Positions 18,680-27,514 of a DNA stretch of 64,000 nt are shown piece after piece. The translations under genes were made by a program, and so were the position numbers. Within the stretch, counting starts at the first letter, position 1. The number at the start of each line of letters is the position of its first letter. The notes beneath the pieces were generated by a model. That model searched no databases. It was not told the origin of the DNA and saw only the letters and a list, made by a program, of their open reading frames with translations. Origin of the DNA: G963674665 sp964609625 (GTDB lineage Bacteria; Desulfobacterota; Desulfovibrionia; Desulfovibrionales; Desulfovibrionaceae); assembly GCA_964609625.1 (NCBI GenBank), contig CAZSRS010000003.1:124001-188000 (forward strand), in the 5' to 3' direction.

Positions 18680-19698
18680 GCGTGGCGCCTCGCGTTTCCG
18701 TGCTCCTGCCCGTGTACAACGGCGCGGCGAGACTGCCCCAGGCCCTGGAGAGCCTGCGGCACCAGACCCTGGAGGATTTCGAGGTCCTGGTGCTGGACGA
18801 CGGTTCCCAGGACGACAGCCTGGCCCTGGCCCGGGAGTTCGCGTCGCGGGACAGGCGATTCCACGCCCTGCCCCTGAAGCGGGGGGGCATCGTGGCCGCC
18901 CTGCAACATGGGCTGGCCCAGGCACGCGGAGAGTACGTGGCCCGCATGGACCACGACGACCTTTGCCTGCCCCCCCGGTTGGAACTCCAGGCCGCCTGCC
19001 TCGACACCCGCCCGGAAGTCGGTCTGGTGTCCTGCCGGGTGCGCCACGGCGGCGACAGCCGCGCCCAGGCCGGCTACGCCCACTACGTGGAGTGGACCAA
19101 CACCCTGTGCAGCCACGAGCAGATCAGTGTGGCGCGGTTTCGGGAATCCCCCCTGCCCCATCCGTCGGTGATGTTCCGCGCCGCCTTGGTGCAAGAGCAC
19201 GGCGGCTACCGCCATGGGGACTTCCCCGAGGACTATGAACTTTGGCTGCGCTGGCTCGAGGCCGGGGTGCGCATGGTCAAGCTGGAGCATGAGCTGCTGG
19301 TCTGGAACGACCCGCCGGAGCGTCTCTCGCGCAGCGATCCGCGCTACGACGCCCAGCGCTTTAACGCGGTCAAGGCCGGCTACCTGGCCCGCTGGCTGGC
19401 GCGGCACAACCCCCATCACCCGGAAGTGCACGTTCTCGGAGCGGGACGGGTGAGCCGCAAGAGAGCCGAGGCCCTGTGCGCCCACGGCGTGCGCATCACA
19501 ACCTACTACGACGTGGACCCCCGCAAGATCGGCCATGTGGTGCACGGCCGCCCCGTGCTGCATCGCGAGGCAATCCCACCACCTAGTGGGGCGTTTTTGC
19601 TGTCCTTTGTCGCCAGCCGTGGGGCGGACGCGGACATCGCGGCCTTTCTCCAGGCGCGTGGACACGTGCAGGGGCGGGACTTCCTGCTGGCTGCGTGA
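18676..19698 (+). CDS. Family 2 glycosyltransferase with extra C-terminal domain
   Basis: 340 aa. The GT-A domain starts at once (VSVLLPVYNGAARLPQAL), has the nucleotide-binding DD at 41-42 (VLDDGSQDDS), and the metal-binding MDHDD at 91-95. After about residue 250 a second small domain begins with VHVLGAGRVSRKRAEAL and a YYDVDPRK segment, resembling a truncated Rossmann (NAD-type) fold rather than the usual GT2 tail. It starts at the four-base overlap with the FAD protein. No transmembrane helices. Acceptor and sugar unknown. Confidence 0.85.
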   Translation: MSVAPRVSVLLPVYNGAARLPQALESLRHQTLEDFEVLVLDDGSQDDSLALAREFASRDRRFHALPLKRGGIVAALQHGLAQARGEYVARMDHDDLCLPPRLELQAACLDTRPEVGLVSCRVRHGGDSRAQAGYAHYVEWTNTLCSHEQISVARFRESPLPHPSVMFRAALVQEHGGYRHGDFPEDYELWLRWLEAGVRMVKLEHELLVWNDPPERLSRSDPRYDAQRFNAVKAGYLARWLARHNPHHPEVHVLGAGRVSRKRAEALCAHGVRITTYYDVDPRKIGHVVHGRPVLHREAIPPPSGAFLLSFVASRGADADIAAFLQARGHVQGRDFLLAA

Positions 19699-19747
19699 GG
19701 GGTTGCCGTGATTCGCCTGCCACCAGAACATGCATTAATCAATGGTT

Positions 19748-21676
19748 TCAAATAGTTCCCAGCAGTCGCTCCAGAAAGTCAAAGGATGGCAAGCCCATAC
19801 GCTGGTGGTGGAGCATCACGCCGCAGCGCCCCCGCGCCAAGCAACGGGCGAACTCCGCGAGCATCCCTTCCAGGGCCGCGGCCGGGGTCTGCTCTCTCCG
19901 GGTGTGCAGATCCACATGCACGGGCCGGAACTCCAGGCGTTGGGTCAGCACCGGCGTATGCGGCAGGAGCTTGGCGTCGGCGGAGACCGCCACGAAGCCC
20001 AGCTCCGGCAGCAGCTCCAGGCTGTCCTGGTCCATGCGGTTCCAGGGCGGGGTGAAGACGGGCGAGAAGCGGGGTCCCATGATCCGGAGCAGGCGCTCCC
20101 GCCCCTTGAGCAGGTCCGCGCGTTTGTGCGCCAGTGCCCGGCCGGGGGGGAACTCGTTCTTCTTGCCGCAGGCCTCGTGGTCGGCGTGACGCCAGCCGTG
20201 CTGCCCCCAGGTGAACAGGGGTGCGTCCCGCGAAACACGCAGCAACTCCTGCCAGTGATCCTGCCGCAGCCAGGCAGGGACCACGGCCAAGAGTAGGGGG
20301 CGCTCCGTCCGAAGGAAGATATCCAGCATCCGCTGCAGGTTGCGGCCCGGCACCGCCACGTCGTCGCCCCGAAAAAGCACTTCGGCATGGGGATGTGCCG
20401 CACGCAGCCGCGCCAAGCGTTGGAAAAAATCATCCCAGAGCGCTTCCCGCTCCCGTGAGGGTGTCGGGAGCCAGGGCTGACAGATGGTGTGCCGTACCGC
20501 GCCCCGTGGCTTGGGCTTTCCCAGTCGTTCCAGGCAGCGGGCGGTGGTGGCCGCCCCCTTGAGGTTCACCGTTGTGTGCGACGGAGGGCGCCGCAGGGCT
20601 TCGAGCAGCAGGGCAGCCAGCCGCCGGGGTTCCAGGTCGTCATGCGCGAGCACGCGCAACAGGCCGCGCTCTTGCAGAAGCTCGGCGCGCATGCCTTGTT
20701 CACGGTTCTGGTGGAAGGGCAGCACCAGGCCGAAGGTCTTGGCTGCCAGCAGGTTCATGACGGTGTTGTATCCGCCCAGGCTGATGGAGAGGTCCGTCGC
20801 GGCCAAATACGCTGGAAAGCGCGTGGTGAAGCGCGCCACCCGCGCCCAGGGCAGGGGCGCGGCCCGGGCCGCAAGGGCCTGGAAGGCGTCTTCCTCCAGC
20901 AGGGGGCCGCTAAACAGGCAGAGCCGCAGGGGAGCGGACTCCCGGGCGATGACGGCGGCCTCCAGGGCCGCTGTCAGGAGTTCGCGCCCCACACCGCCGC
21001 TGCCCGCGCTCACGAGCATAAGGCGCTCCTCCGGGAGTATGCCCAGTTCCCGACGCAGGGCCGAGCCGTCCTCGGGAGCGCCCTGGGGCGCAACGTAGCC
21101 CGTATAGACCAGCGGGGGGCGGACCTGCTCCAGCCTGGAAAAGGTACGCTCCAGGGAGATGAGGTCCGGGTCTGCGTGCACCAGCACCAGATCGAAGAGC
21201 CGGTTCAGGAGCTTGAGCACCCGTGTCTCGTATCTGGCTTGGTCCTTTTTCTCCACCAGGATGTCACGCACGCTGCTCACGGTGCGGCAGGGGCCGAAGC
21301 GTCCTGCGCGCGCCGCCTCCAGGGCCGGGATCAGCTCGAAGGAGAACTGCCGTCGTCCGAAGGGGAACAGCTCCACCAGGAAGACCTGGGGCCGACACTC
21401 CCGCAGCAGGGACAGGAGACGTTGGGCACGCTCCTGGCGGATTTCGTCCAGGTCCCGGTGCTGCTGGTCCTCGCTGGGAAGGAGGGCGGAGAATTTCTCG
21501 TCCATGCGCAGGCCGGGCAGGCGCTCGTGCCGCACGTGGGGTGGAAGCACTGCCTGGACCTCGGGGCCGCCAGTGACCAGGGTCACCGTGTGATTGTCCA
21601 GGGCCCGGGCGATCTCCAGACTGCGAAAGAAGTGCCCCATGCCGAGGACGTGCTGGCAGTAGTGCAGGATACGCAT
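19748..21676 (-). CDS. Glycosyltransferase-polysaccharide deacetylase fusion
   Basis: 642 aa with two modules. Residues 1-385 look like a GT-B/GT28-type transferase: N-terminal HVLGMGHFFRSLEIARAL and the C-terminal nucleotide-sugar site SISLGGYNTVMNLLAAKT. Residues 400-642 resemble a polysaccharide deacetylase: Asp pair 438-439 (FRGDDV), zinc-type HxxxH at 493-497 (HGWRH), a PPWN turn and a late MLHHQRM histidine pair. The module order suggests transfer of an N-acetylated sugar coupled to its deacetylation, but this is inference. The frame remains open upstream through the ATPase gene; MRILHYCQHV is the family start. Last gene of a four-gene minus-strand operon, eight bases after the ATPase beta gene. 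Confidence 0.82.
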   Translation of the reverse strand: MRILHYCQHVLGMGHFFRSLEIARALDNHTVTLVTGGPEVQAVLPPHVRHERLPGLRMDEKFSALLPSEDQQHRDLDEIRQERAQRLLSLLRECRPQVFLVELFPFGRRQFSFELIPALEAARAGRFGPCRTVSSVRDILVEKKDQARYETRVLKLLNRLFDLVLVHADPDLISLERTFSRLEQVRPPLVYTGYVAPQGAPEDGSALRRELGILPEERLMLVSAGSGGVGRELLTAALEAAVIARESAPLRLCLFSGPLLEEDAFQALAARAAPLPWARVARFTTRFPAYLAATDLSISLGGYNTVMNLLAAKTFGLVLPFHQNREQGMRAELLQERGLLRVLAHDDLEPRRLAALLLEALRRPPSHTTVNLKGAATTARCLERLGKPKPRGAVRHTICQPWLPTPSREREALWDDFFQRLARLRAAHPHAEVLFRGDDVAVPGRNLQRMLDIFLRTERPLLLAVVPAWLRQDHWQELLRVSRDAPLFTWGQHGWRHADHEACGKKNEFPPGRALAHKRADLLKGRERLLRIMGPRFSPVFTPPWNRMDQDSLELLPELGFVAVSADAKLLPHTPVLTQRLEFRPVHVDLHTRREQTPAAALEGMLAEFARCLARGRCGVMLHHQRMGLPSFDFLERLLGTI

Positions 21677-21684
21677 GGAGGCGC

Positions 21685-23094
21685 TCAGTCGGCTTGTACC
21701 GTTTCCCGTGGCTCCACCCTGGCCTCGTCTATGGCACCGATCATGTACAGGGCACGCTCCGGGGCATGGGAAAAGGCGTCGTCGAGGATCCGCTCGCAGC
21801 CCTCGATGGTCTGTTCCAGTTCCACCACGCGGCCCTGCTGGCCGGTGAAGTGCTCGGTGGTCACAAAGGGCTGGGTCAGAAAGCGCTCCAGCCGGCGGGC
21901 GCGGTACACGGTGCGGCGATCTTCGCGGGAAAGCTCCTCGATACCGAGCATGGCGATGATGTCCTTGAGCTCGTCGTAAAGGGCCAAAGTCTTGCGCACC
22001 TCCTGGGCCACGGTGTAATGCCGCGCCCCGACCACGCGGGGCGTGAGCATCATGGACTTGGACTGCAAGGGGTCCACGGCCGGGTAGAGCCCTTGGCTGG
22101 CGCGCTTGCGCGAGAGCACGATGGAAGCCGAGAGGTGCGAAAACGTATGCACCGCGGCCGGGTCCGTAAGATCGTCGGCCGGCACGTACACGGCCTGGAT
22201 GGAAGTGATGGCCGCGCTCCTGGCGCTGGAGATGCGCTCCTGCAACTCGGCCAACTCGGTGGCCAGGGTGGGCTGGTAGCCCAGGCGCGAGGGCAGCCTG
22301 CCCAGGAGCCCGGAAAGCTCCATGCCGGCCTGGATGAAGCGGAAGATGTTGTCGATGAGCAGGAGCACGTCCTGCTCCAGATCGTCGCGAAAGTACTCGG
22401 CCATGGTCAGGGCCGCGTGCCCCACCCGGAAGCGGGCGCCGGGTGGCTCGTTCATCTGGCCGAAGAGCATGACCGTGTTCCCACGTACGCCGGCTTCGCC
22501 CATCTCGCGGTACAACTCCTCGCCCTCGCGGCAACGCTCCCCGATACCGCAGAAGATGCTCACGCCCTTGTGCTTGCCCACCATGTTGTTGATCAGTTCG
22601 GTGATGACCACGGTCTTGCCCACTCCCGCGCCGCCGAAGAGCCCGGCCTTGCCCCCCCGTTCCAGGGGCACGAGCAGGTCCACGGCCTTGATGCCGGTGA
22701 GGAATATCTCGTCGCTGGTGGTGCGCTTGGCCAGGGGAATGGCGCGGCGGTAGACGTCGCGGTACTCCACGGCGGAGAGTTCCGGGCCGCCGTCAATGGC
22801 CTGGCCGAAGACGTTGAGCATCCGCCCCAAAAGGGCCTTGCCCACAGGTGCGGTCAAGGGGGCACCATCGGTTTCCAGGGAGTCTCCCCTGGCCAGTCCG
22901 GCCGTGGGCGTGAGGGCGATGGTGCGTACAGTGCGCTCGTCCAGGTGCGCGGCCACCTCCAGCAGTGCCTCGCCCACGGGCAGGAGCGCGCGCATGGGGG
23001 GGAGCGCCCCCGCGAAACGCAGGTCCACCACCCCGCCGCGAATGGCTATCACGGAACCCTTGTACGCGTGTATTTGTCCTGTAGTCTCGGTCAT
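21685..23094 (-). CDS. Orphan F1-ATPase beta subunit, alternate (N-ATPase) type
   Basis: 469 aa, full length for AtpD. Walker A GGAGVGKT is at 154-161; the catalytic glutamate lies in GERCREGEELY (185-195), where the usual Thr after GER is Cys. The EELSRED element (DELSEED equivalent) is near the C-terminus. Divergence from the housekeeping type (GSVIAIRGGVVDLRF, EYFRDDLEQDVLLLIDNIFRF) fits the alternate Na+-type F1Fo family. No epsilon, a, c, b, alpha or gamma subunit gene follows; instead it sits between a universal stress protein (13-base gap) and a glycosyltransferase (8-base gap). It is not visibly degraded, so a role outside an ATP synthase, or in trans with one, must be considered. Confidence 0.88.
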   Translation of the reverse strand: MTETTGQIHAYKGSVIAIRGGVVDLRFAGALPPMRALLPVGEALLEVAAHLDERTVRTIALTPTAGLARGDSLETDGAPLTAPVGKALLGRMLNVFGQAIDGGPELSAVEYRDVYRRAIPLAKRTTSDEIFLTGIKAVDLLVPLERGGKAGLFGGAGVGKTVVITELINNMVGKHKGVSIFCGIGERCREGEELYREMGEAGVRGNTVMLFGQMNEPPGARFRVGHAALTMAEYFRDDLEQDVLLLIDNIFRFIQAGMELSGLLGRLPSRLGYQPTLATELAELQERISSARSAAITSIQAVYVPADDLTDPAAVHTFSHLSASIVLSRKRASQGLYPAVDPLQSKSMMLTPRVVGARHYTVAQEVRKTLALYDELKDIIAMLGIEELSREDRRTVYRARRLERFLTQPFVTTEHFTGQQGRVVELEQTIEGCERILDDAFSHAPERALYMIGAIDEARVEPRETVQAD

Positions 23095-23107
23095 GGCCTT
23101 GCCGCGC

Positions 23108-23965
23108 TCAGTGGCACATCCAGAGCACCGCGCCCTCGAGCTGGTTGAAGAGCACGGAGCTGGCCGAGCCCATAAACAACCGGGACATCAGGCCGCCTCC
23201 GACGCCGGTGCGGCCCATGGCTACCACGGCAAAGCGCTGATCCTCGGCGACCTTGAGGATGGTCTGGGCAACGTTCTGCTCCTTGGCCACCATGGTGTGG
23301 ATGCGTTTTCCAGTGACGTTGTTTTCCTCGAGACTCGCCCTGCACTCGTCGAATATGGCCTGGGCGTCCAGATCGTCCTTGCGTTTGATGGTGAGCATGG
23401 TGACATGCTGGTCGGGCTGCTCCGCAAGCATGAAACCTACATGGTCGGCCATGCGGATGGAGGGAGCCGAGCCGTCCACGCAGAGCAGCACGTGCTCGCG
23501 TTCGATGTCCGGTTGCCGGCAGATCCAGAAGGGGAAATTCAAGGTCTCTTCGAGCAGGTCCTTGGTGACGCTCTGCCCCAGCGCTTCCTCCAGCCAGGAG
23601 ACGCCGCGCCTTCCCAGGACCACGGCGTCGTAGAGCCCTTTGTCCGCCTCCAGGATGATGTCCGAAGCCCTGGCGCCGCTGCCCAGCTTGAGTTTCGCCT
23701 CTACCTGCCTATCCGTGAATCCCGCATGCAAGAGGATGGTTCTGGCCTGTTCCAGGGCGCGATTGCCGCGATCCTCACGCGCCCGCTGTTGCTGCTCCCC
23801 GAGATTGAACTCGTGTCGGGAGCTGAGATTTTTCTGGGGGCTGATGCCTGTATAAAAAAGCGTAAGCCGCGTCCCGGACTTGTTCTTGAAAAAGGACCCC
23901 ACAAACCGCGCCCCTGCCAGGGCGCTGAGGTCGTCCGAGACCGTCACGAGCAAATGTCGGATCAT
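23108..23965 (-). CDS. Tandem universal stress protein (UspA-type)
   Basis: 285 aa with two Usp domains, about residues 1-148 and 155-285. Each ends with a Gly-rich nucleotide loop: LGRRGVSWLEEALGQSVTKD in the first and MGRTGVGGGLMSRLFMGSAS in the second; the second is closer to the ATP-binding consensus. Domain starts are RHLLVTVSDD and EHVLLCVDGS. Cytosolic. Start overlaps the stop of the upstream histidine kinase gene by four bases (ATGA), so the pair is co-translated; the kinase and this protein may share a signal. Confidence 0.9.
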   Translation of the reverse strand: MIRHLLVTVSDDLSALAGARFVGSFFKNKSGTRLTLFYTGISPQKNLSSRHEFNLGEQQQRAREDRGNRALEQARTILLHAGFTDRQVEAKLKLGSGARASDIILEADKGLYDAVVLGRRGVSWLEEALGQSVTKDLLEETLNFPFWICRQPDIEREHVLLCVDGSAPSIRMADHVGFMLAEQPDQHVTMLTIKRKDDLDAQAIFDECRASLEENNVTGKRIHTMVAKEQNVAQTILKVAEDQRFAVVAMGRTGVGGGLMSRLFMGSASSVLFNQLEGAVLWMCH

Positions 23966-25545
23966 TGCGTGATCTCCTGCGATGCTTGGATACTGTCCCT
24001 GCCGGTCAGGTCCTCTTGACCTGCCCGCGCTCCTGGAGAGGCCAGCACGGGAAGGAAGCTCATGGTCACGATGACGCCCTTGCCTTCGGAACTCGAAAGT
24101 TCAACAAGACCACCGAACTCGTCCACCACCTTCTTGATCATGGCCAGGCCCATGCCATAGCCCTGGGTCTTGGTGGAGAAGAAGGGACTGAAAGCCTTTT
24201 CCATGGCCTCGGCACTCATACCCGGTCCATTGTCCGCCACTTGCAGCTGCACATGCTCGGGCCCCAGGGACGAACGTACCAGTATCTCCCCGCCCTTGGG
24301 CATGGCCTCGATGGAGTTCTTGATCAGGTTCACCAGGCACTGCTTTACAGCTTCGGCATCCCCTTTGCCACGGGGCAGGTTTTCCGCCAAGTCGAGGGAC
24401 ATCCTGTAGCCCTGATGCTCGTACCCAATGCGCATCAGCTCCATGGTCTGTTTGGCCACCGCGTTGGGATCGAACTCGGTCAACGGCTTGGAAATCTCTT
24501 TGGAGGGGCGTGCGAAGTCCAGCATGCTCTTGAGCATATGATCCAGGCGCTTGGTTTCCAGGGCGATGATGTCCAGCTTTTCTCGATCGGACTCGTCGAG
24601 CTTGTCCGAACGCAACAGGGAGTTGGTGAACCCCGAGATGGCAAACAGCGGATTGCGTATTTCGTGGGCCAGATAGGCGCTCATCTCGCCCATCAGGGCC
24701 AGCTTGTCCAGCTGCTGCTGATGCCGCTCCCGCATGGTTCTGGCCGTGATGTTCCGCCGGAACACCAAAACATGCGTCATGACCCCGTTGGTGTCGTGCA
24801 CCGGGTAGGAGTAAACCCTGTAGTACACGAGCTTCCCCTGCTCGTTGACACGGGTCATCAGGGCCTCGGCCTTTTTTCCGGTCTGCAGGGTCTCGTCGAA
24901 GGGGCAGTTCTTGTCCGCACCGGAGCAGAAGATGTCCCCGTTCTCCAGGGTCTGCACCAGCCAGCAGGCCTTGCCGAAGTACTCCTCCGGCTTGTCCCTG
25001 AGTCGCTGGCGCACGGTCCGGTTCATGTCGATGACCCGGCGTTCCTTGTCCAGGAGGATGATGTCCTCGTTGACCTCGTCGATGATGACACGGAGCATGG
25101 ACACGTGCCGGTCCAGATTCATGCGGCAGTGCATGCCTGCCTGGAGCATGTTGTGCATGCCGCAGAAAAACACAGCCGCCACGTGGTCCACCAGGGAGAT
25201 GTGCTCCGGAAGCTTGGCCCGCACGGCCTTGGCTCTGAACCGGCTGCCCACCAGTTCGATGAGCAGATCAATCCCCGGATGCGCCGCGAGCATCTCGTCG
25301 AGGCCGGAATACACGGGCACCGACTTGCGGCGCACGAGATCCAGCTTGCGTTGGTCGCTTCCCGCGGGGGCGGCCACGGCCACCAACTGCATGCTGGGGA
25401 TGAATTCGTGGTATTGGTCGTTGGAGATGATGTCCAGGATGGTCAGGAACCCCGGCCCGGTGCCCACGATGCCCACCATGAACCGCGCCGACTCCAGTTC
25501 CCAGATGCAGTACTCTTCGTGTATCGTCGCAGGATTGTGCGCCAT
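23962..25545 (-). CDS. Histidine kinase with N-terminal Rossmann-like domain and PAS
   Basis: 527 aa, no membrane segment. Residues 20-145 begin with FMVGIVGTGPGFLTILDII and continue MQLVAVAAPAG, a Gly-rich beta-alpha-beta pattern as in NAD(P)-binding oxidoreductases; this is unusual for a kinase input. Residues about 150-270 form a PAS domain with a Cys pair (FCSGADKNCPF). The kinase core follows: H-box MSAYLAHEIRNPL with His294, N-box NLIKNSIEAMPKGG, and G boxes DNGPGM and GYGMGLAMIKK. No receiver domain and no cognate regulator nearby. GGGGAGCG precedes the ATG at 25545. First gene of the operon kinase-Usp-ATPase beta-glycosyltransferase. Confidence 0.9.
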   Translation of the reverse strand: MAHNPATIHEEYCIWELESARFMVGIVGTGPGFLTILDIISNDQYHEFIPSMQLVAVAAPAGSDQRKLDLVRRKSVPVYSGLDEMLAAHPGIDLLIELVGSRFRAKAVRAKLPEHISLVDHVAAVFFCGMHNMLQAGMHCRMNLDRHVSMLRVIIDEVNEDIILLDKERRVIDMNRTVRQRLRDKPEEYFGKACWLVQTLENGDIFCSGADKNCPFDETLQTGKKAEALMTRVNEQGKLVYYRVYSYPVHDTNGVMTHVLVFRRNITARTMRERHQQQLDKLALMGEMSAYLAHEIRNPLFAISGFTNSLLRSDKLDESDREKLDIIALETKRLDHMLKSMLDFARPSKEISKPLTEFDPNAVAKQTMELMRIGYEHQGYRMSLDLAENLPRGKGDAEAVKQCLVNLIKNSIEAMPKGGEILVRSSLGPEHVQLQVADNGPGMSAEAMEKAFSPFFSTKTQGYGMGLAMIKKVVDEFGGLVELSSSEGKGVIVTMSFLPVLASPGARAGQEDLTGRDSIQASQEITQ

Positions 25546-25745
25546 ATCGCTCCCCGCTTCAGCCCGGATTCTTCCTGTGAAACTGGTTTCCCTTATGCAT
25601 GAACGCAAAGAAGATGGCAAACCGCTCCCAGGGAGATACCCCCCACCCCTATTCAAAGAGGTATTCTTCAGCGTATCGACATCGCCGTAAAGCTGTCTTA
25701 CCTTCGTATTCCTGCGTCACTCCGAAACCGCGAGGAGATTCATCC

Positions 25746-26384
25746 ATGGTGCGTTATACCGGCATCAACCATCTGGCCATGGTGACCAAGGACATGGACA
25801 CGACGATCCGCTTCTGGCGCGACCTGCTGGGACTGCCCATGCTTGCCGGCCTTGGCGGAGCCCACTACAGGCACTACTTTTTCCGCATATCGGACACGGA
25901 CATGATCGCCTTTTTCGAATGGCCGGGAGCACTGCCCGTACCGGAAAAGGACCACGGCATGCCCGTGGCCGGACCCGTGGCCTTTGACCACGTCTCCTTC
26001 GGCGTCCGAGGCGACCACGACCTCTGGGAACTCAAGGACAGACTCGATGCCGCGGGCTTCTGGGCCTCGGAACTGGTGGACCATGGCTTCATCCACTCCC
26101 TCTACGCCTTTGACCCCAACAACATCGCCATCGAATTCAGCGCGCCCGTACCGGGGGTGGATCTCTGCAAGACCCCGAGGCTGGTGGACAAGCATCCCAG
26201 TCCCGGCGCCATGGAAGGCCCTTGGCCCAGGCCCGGACAATGGCCCCTTCCTGCAACTCCGACGCCGAAGCAGGACCGCATGGTCTACCCCGGCGAAGGG
26301 AGGGAATTCATGGATGAATCATTGAATCACTGGCGGGAGTTCAGCACGAACGCCAAGGAACCCGACTCCTGTCCGGATGCGTAA
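25746..26384 (+). CDS. VOC (glyoxalase/bleomycin-resistance) superfamily protein
   Basis: 212 aa. One vicinal-oxygen-chelate domain occupies residues 1-130: GINHLAMVTKDMDTTIRFWRD, FDHVSFGV and DPNNIAIEFS are the expected repeats, with possible metal ligands His9, the His in FDHVSF, and the Glu in IEFS. A Pro-rich tail of about 80 residues follows. The substrate cannot be named; dioxygenase or lyase activity are both possible. GAGGAG lies just before the ATG. Divergent from the histidine kinase operon; converges on the protease gene with only 3 bases between stops. Confidence 0.85.
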   Translation: MVRYTGINHLAMVTKDMDTTIRFWRDLLGLPMLAGLGGAHYRHYFFRISDTDMIAFFEWPGALPVPEKDHGMPVAGPVAFDHVSFGVRGDHDLWELKDRLDAAGFWASELVDHGFIHSLYAFDPNNIAIEFSAPVPGVDLCKTPRLVDKHPSPGAMEGPWPRPGQWPLPATPTPKQDRMVYPGEGREFMDESLNHWREFSTNAKEPDSCPDA

Positions 26385-26387
26385 CGG

Positions 26388-27128
26388 CTACTTTTGCATA
26401 AGCTTGATGCCACCGGCTTCCTTCTCGATGGTGATCGTGGTCTTGGGCACGATGTGCCGCTTGCCGCTCTGGCTTCCCTTCATGCCCAGGAGTTCCTGGA
26501 TATAGGCGACAGGCACGGCGAAATTCAGGTTTTGTCCGTCCAGAGCGAAAAAGGTGGCCATGCCCAGCACGTCGCCACGGTCGTTGAGAATGGGGCCGCC
26601 GCTGCTGCCGGGAGAAATTGGCGCCGTGATCTGGTAGACCCTGGTGTTGCCGCGCTGTCTGATGCCCGAGACCACGCCCGTGGACAGGGTGCGCTCCAAG
26701 CCTTTGGGATGGCCGATTGCCAGGACCTCCTCGCCCACCGCGGGGTCCCCCTGCGCCAAGCCGAGTCCGTTGCCGCTGGGCGGGATGACCAAAATGGCCA
26801 CGTCGTGTTCCTTGCTCTCGGCGCGCACCTGTTCCACGTCCACGACTTGGCCGCTGGGCAACTTGACCTTCAGCATCCCGGCGCCGTCGATGACGTGCTG
26901 GTTGGTGGCCACCATGGTGCCCTGGCCAAGGAGAAAACCCGAGCCGAACTTGCCGGGCTGGCCCTGGGCATCCACTGTGAAGACCACCACCACGGAGTCC
27001 TTGGCCTGATCAAACACACGCTTGGCGTCTATGCCCCAGGCACCTGAAGCAATGGCCAGCAGCCAGGACATTGCCAGCGCGAGGATCAACACCTTCTTCG
27101 TAACGAACTTACCCGTCCGCTTCATCAT
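26388..27128 (-). CDS. Exported trypsin-like serine protease (HtrA-like, no PDZ)
   Basis: 246 aa with an N-terminal signal segment (about residues 10-32). The catalytic triad is visible as His78 (ATNQHVIDG), Asp109 (KEHDVAIL) and Ser176 (SPGSSGGP), the HtrA/DegP arrangement. Unlike DegP there is no PDZ domain; the protein ends after a short basic tail. It probably acts in the periplasm on damaged proteins. Start MMKRT; a second Met follows at once. Confidence 0.9.
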   Translation of the reverse strand: MMKRTGKFVTKKVLILALAMSWLLAIASGAWGIDAKRVFDQAKDSVVVVFTVDAQGQPGKFGSGFLLGQGTMVATNQHVIDGAGMLKVKLPSGQVVDVEQVRAESKEHDVAILVIPPSGNGLGLAQGDPAVGEEVLAIGHPKGLERTLSTGVVSGIRQRGNTRVYQITAPISPGSSGGPILNDRGDVLGMATFFALDGQNLNFAVPVAYIQELLGMKGSQSGKRHIVPKTTITIEKEAGGIKLMQK

Positions 27129-27241
27129 CCGCCCCTTTGCGTCTTGGACAGCGTCTATACGCGACTTCTGGAAAAGCTATTTTCCTGACCTGCAGCATCT
27201 TAAGCCAGGGCCGCCGAAATGCCAAGATTGTTTTGCAAATC

Positions 27242-27514
27242 TCAGACCTGGATCCGCTCCCGTGGCAAGCTGCCGCCCCACGAAAACGAGTCGAGGTAAT
27301 CCAGCGCATCGAGCTGGATCGACAGCAGCATGCTACTCAAGACGTGGCCCTGTTCATCGTCAAGGGGGCGCATGTCTTCGGGCCGCAGATCGGTCACCAC
27401 GCCCAGCAAGGGCAACGCCACCGAGTAATGGTTTTCGCCGCTCTTGCAGATGACGCTGCCCACCTGCCCGCGGCCAACTACGTGGACCATGGCGCCCTGC
27501 GTGTATTCCTGCAT
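27242..27514 (-). CDS. Small hypothetical protein
   Basis: 90 aa, soluble. GGAGAG lies 5-6 bases before the ATG, supporting translation. The first half (GAMVHVVGRGQVGSVICK) has alternating hydrophobic residues typical of a small SH3/KOW-like beta barrel, the second half is acidic and helical (SSMLLSIQLDALDYLDS). I do not recognise a family. Confidence 0.6.
   Translation of the reverse strand: MQEYTQGAMVHVVGRGQVGSVICKSGENHYSVALPLLGVVTDLRPEDMRPLDDEQGHVLSSMLLSIQLDALDYLDSFSWGGSLPRERIQV

Noticed and set aside
22000..23094. Main F1Fo ATP synthase operon
   Set aside because: Only a beta subunit is present and its sequence is of the alternate type; neighbours are unrelated.
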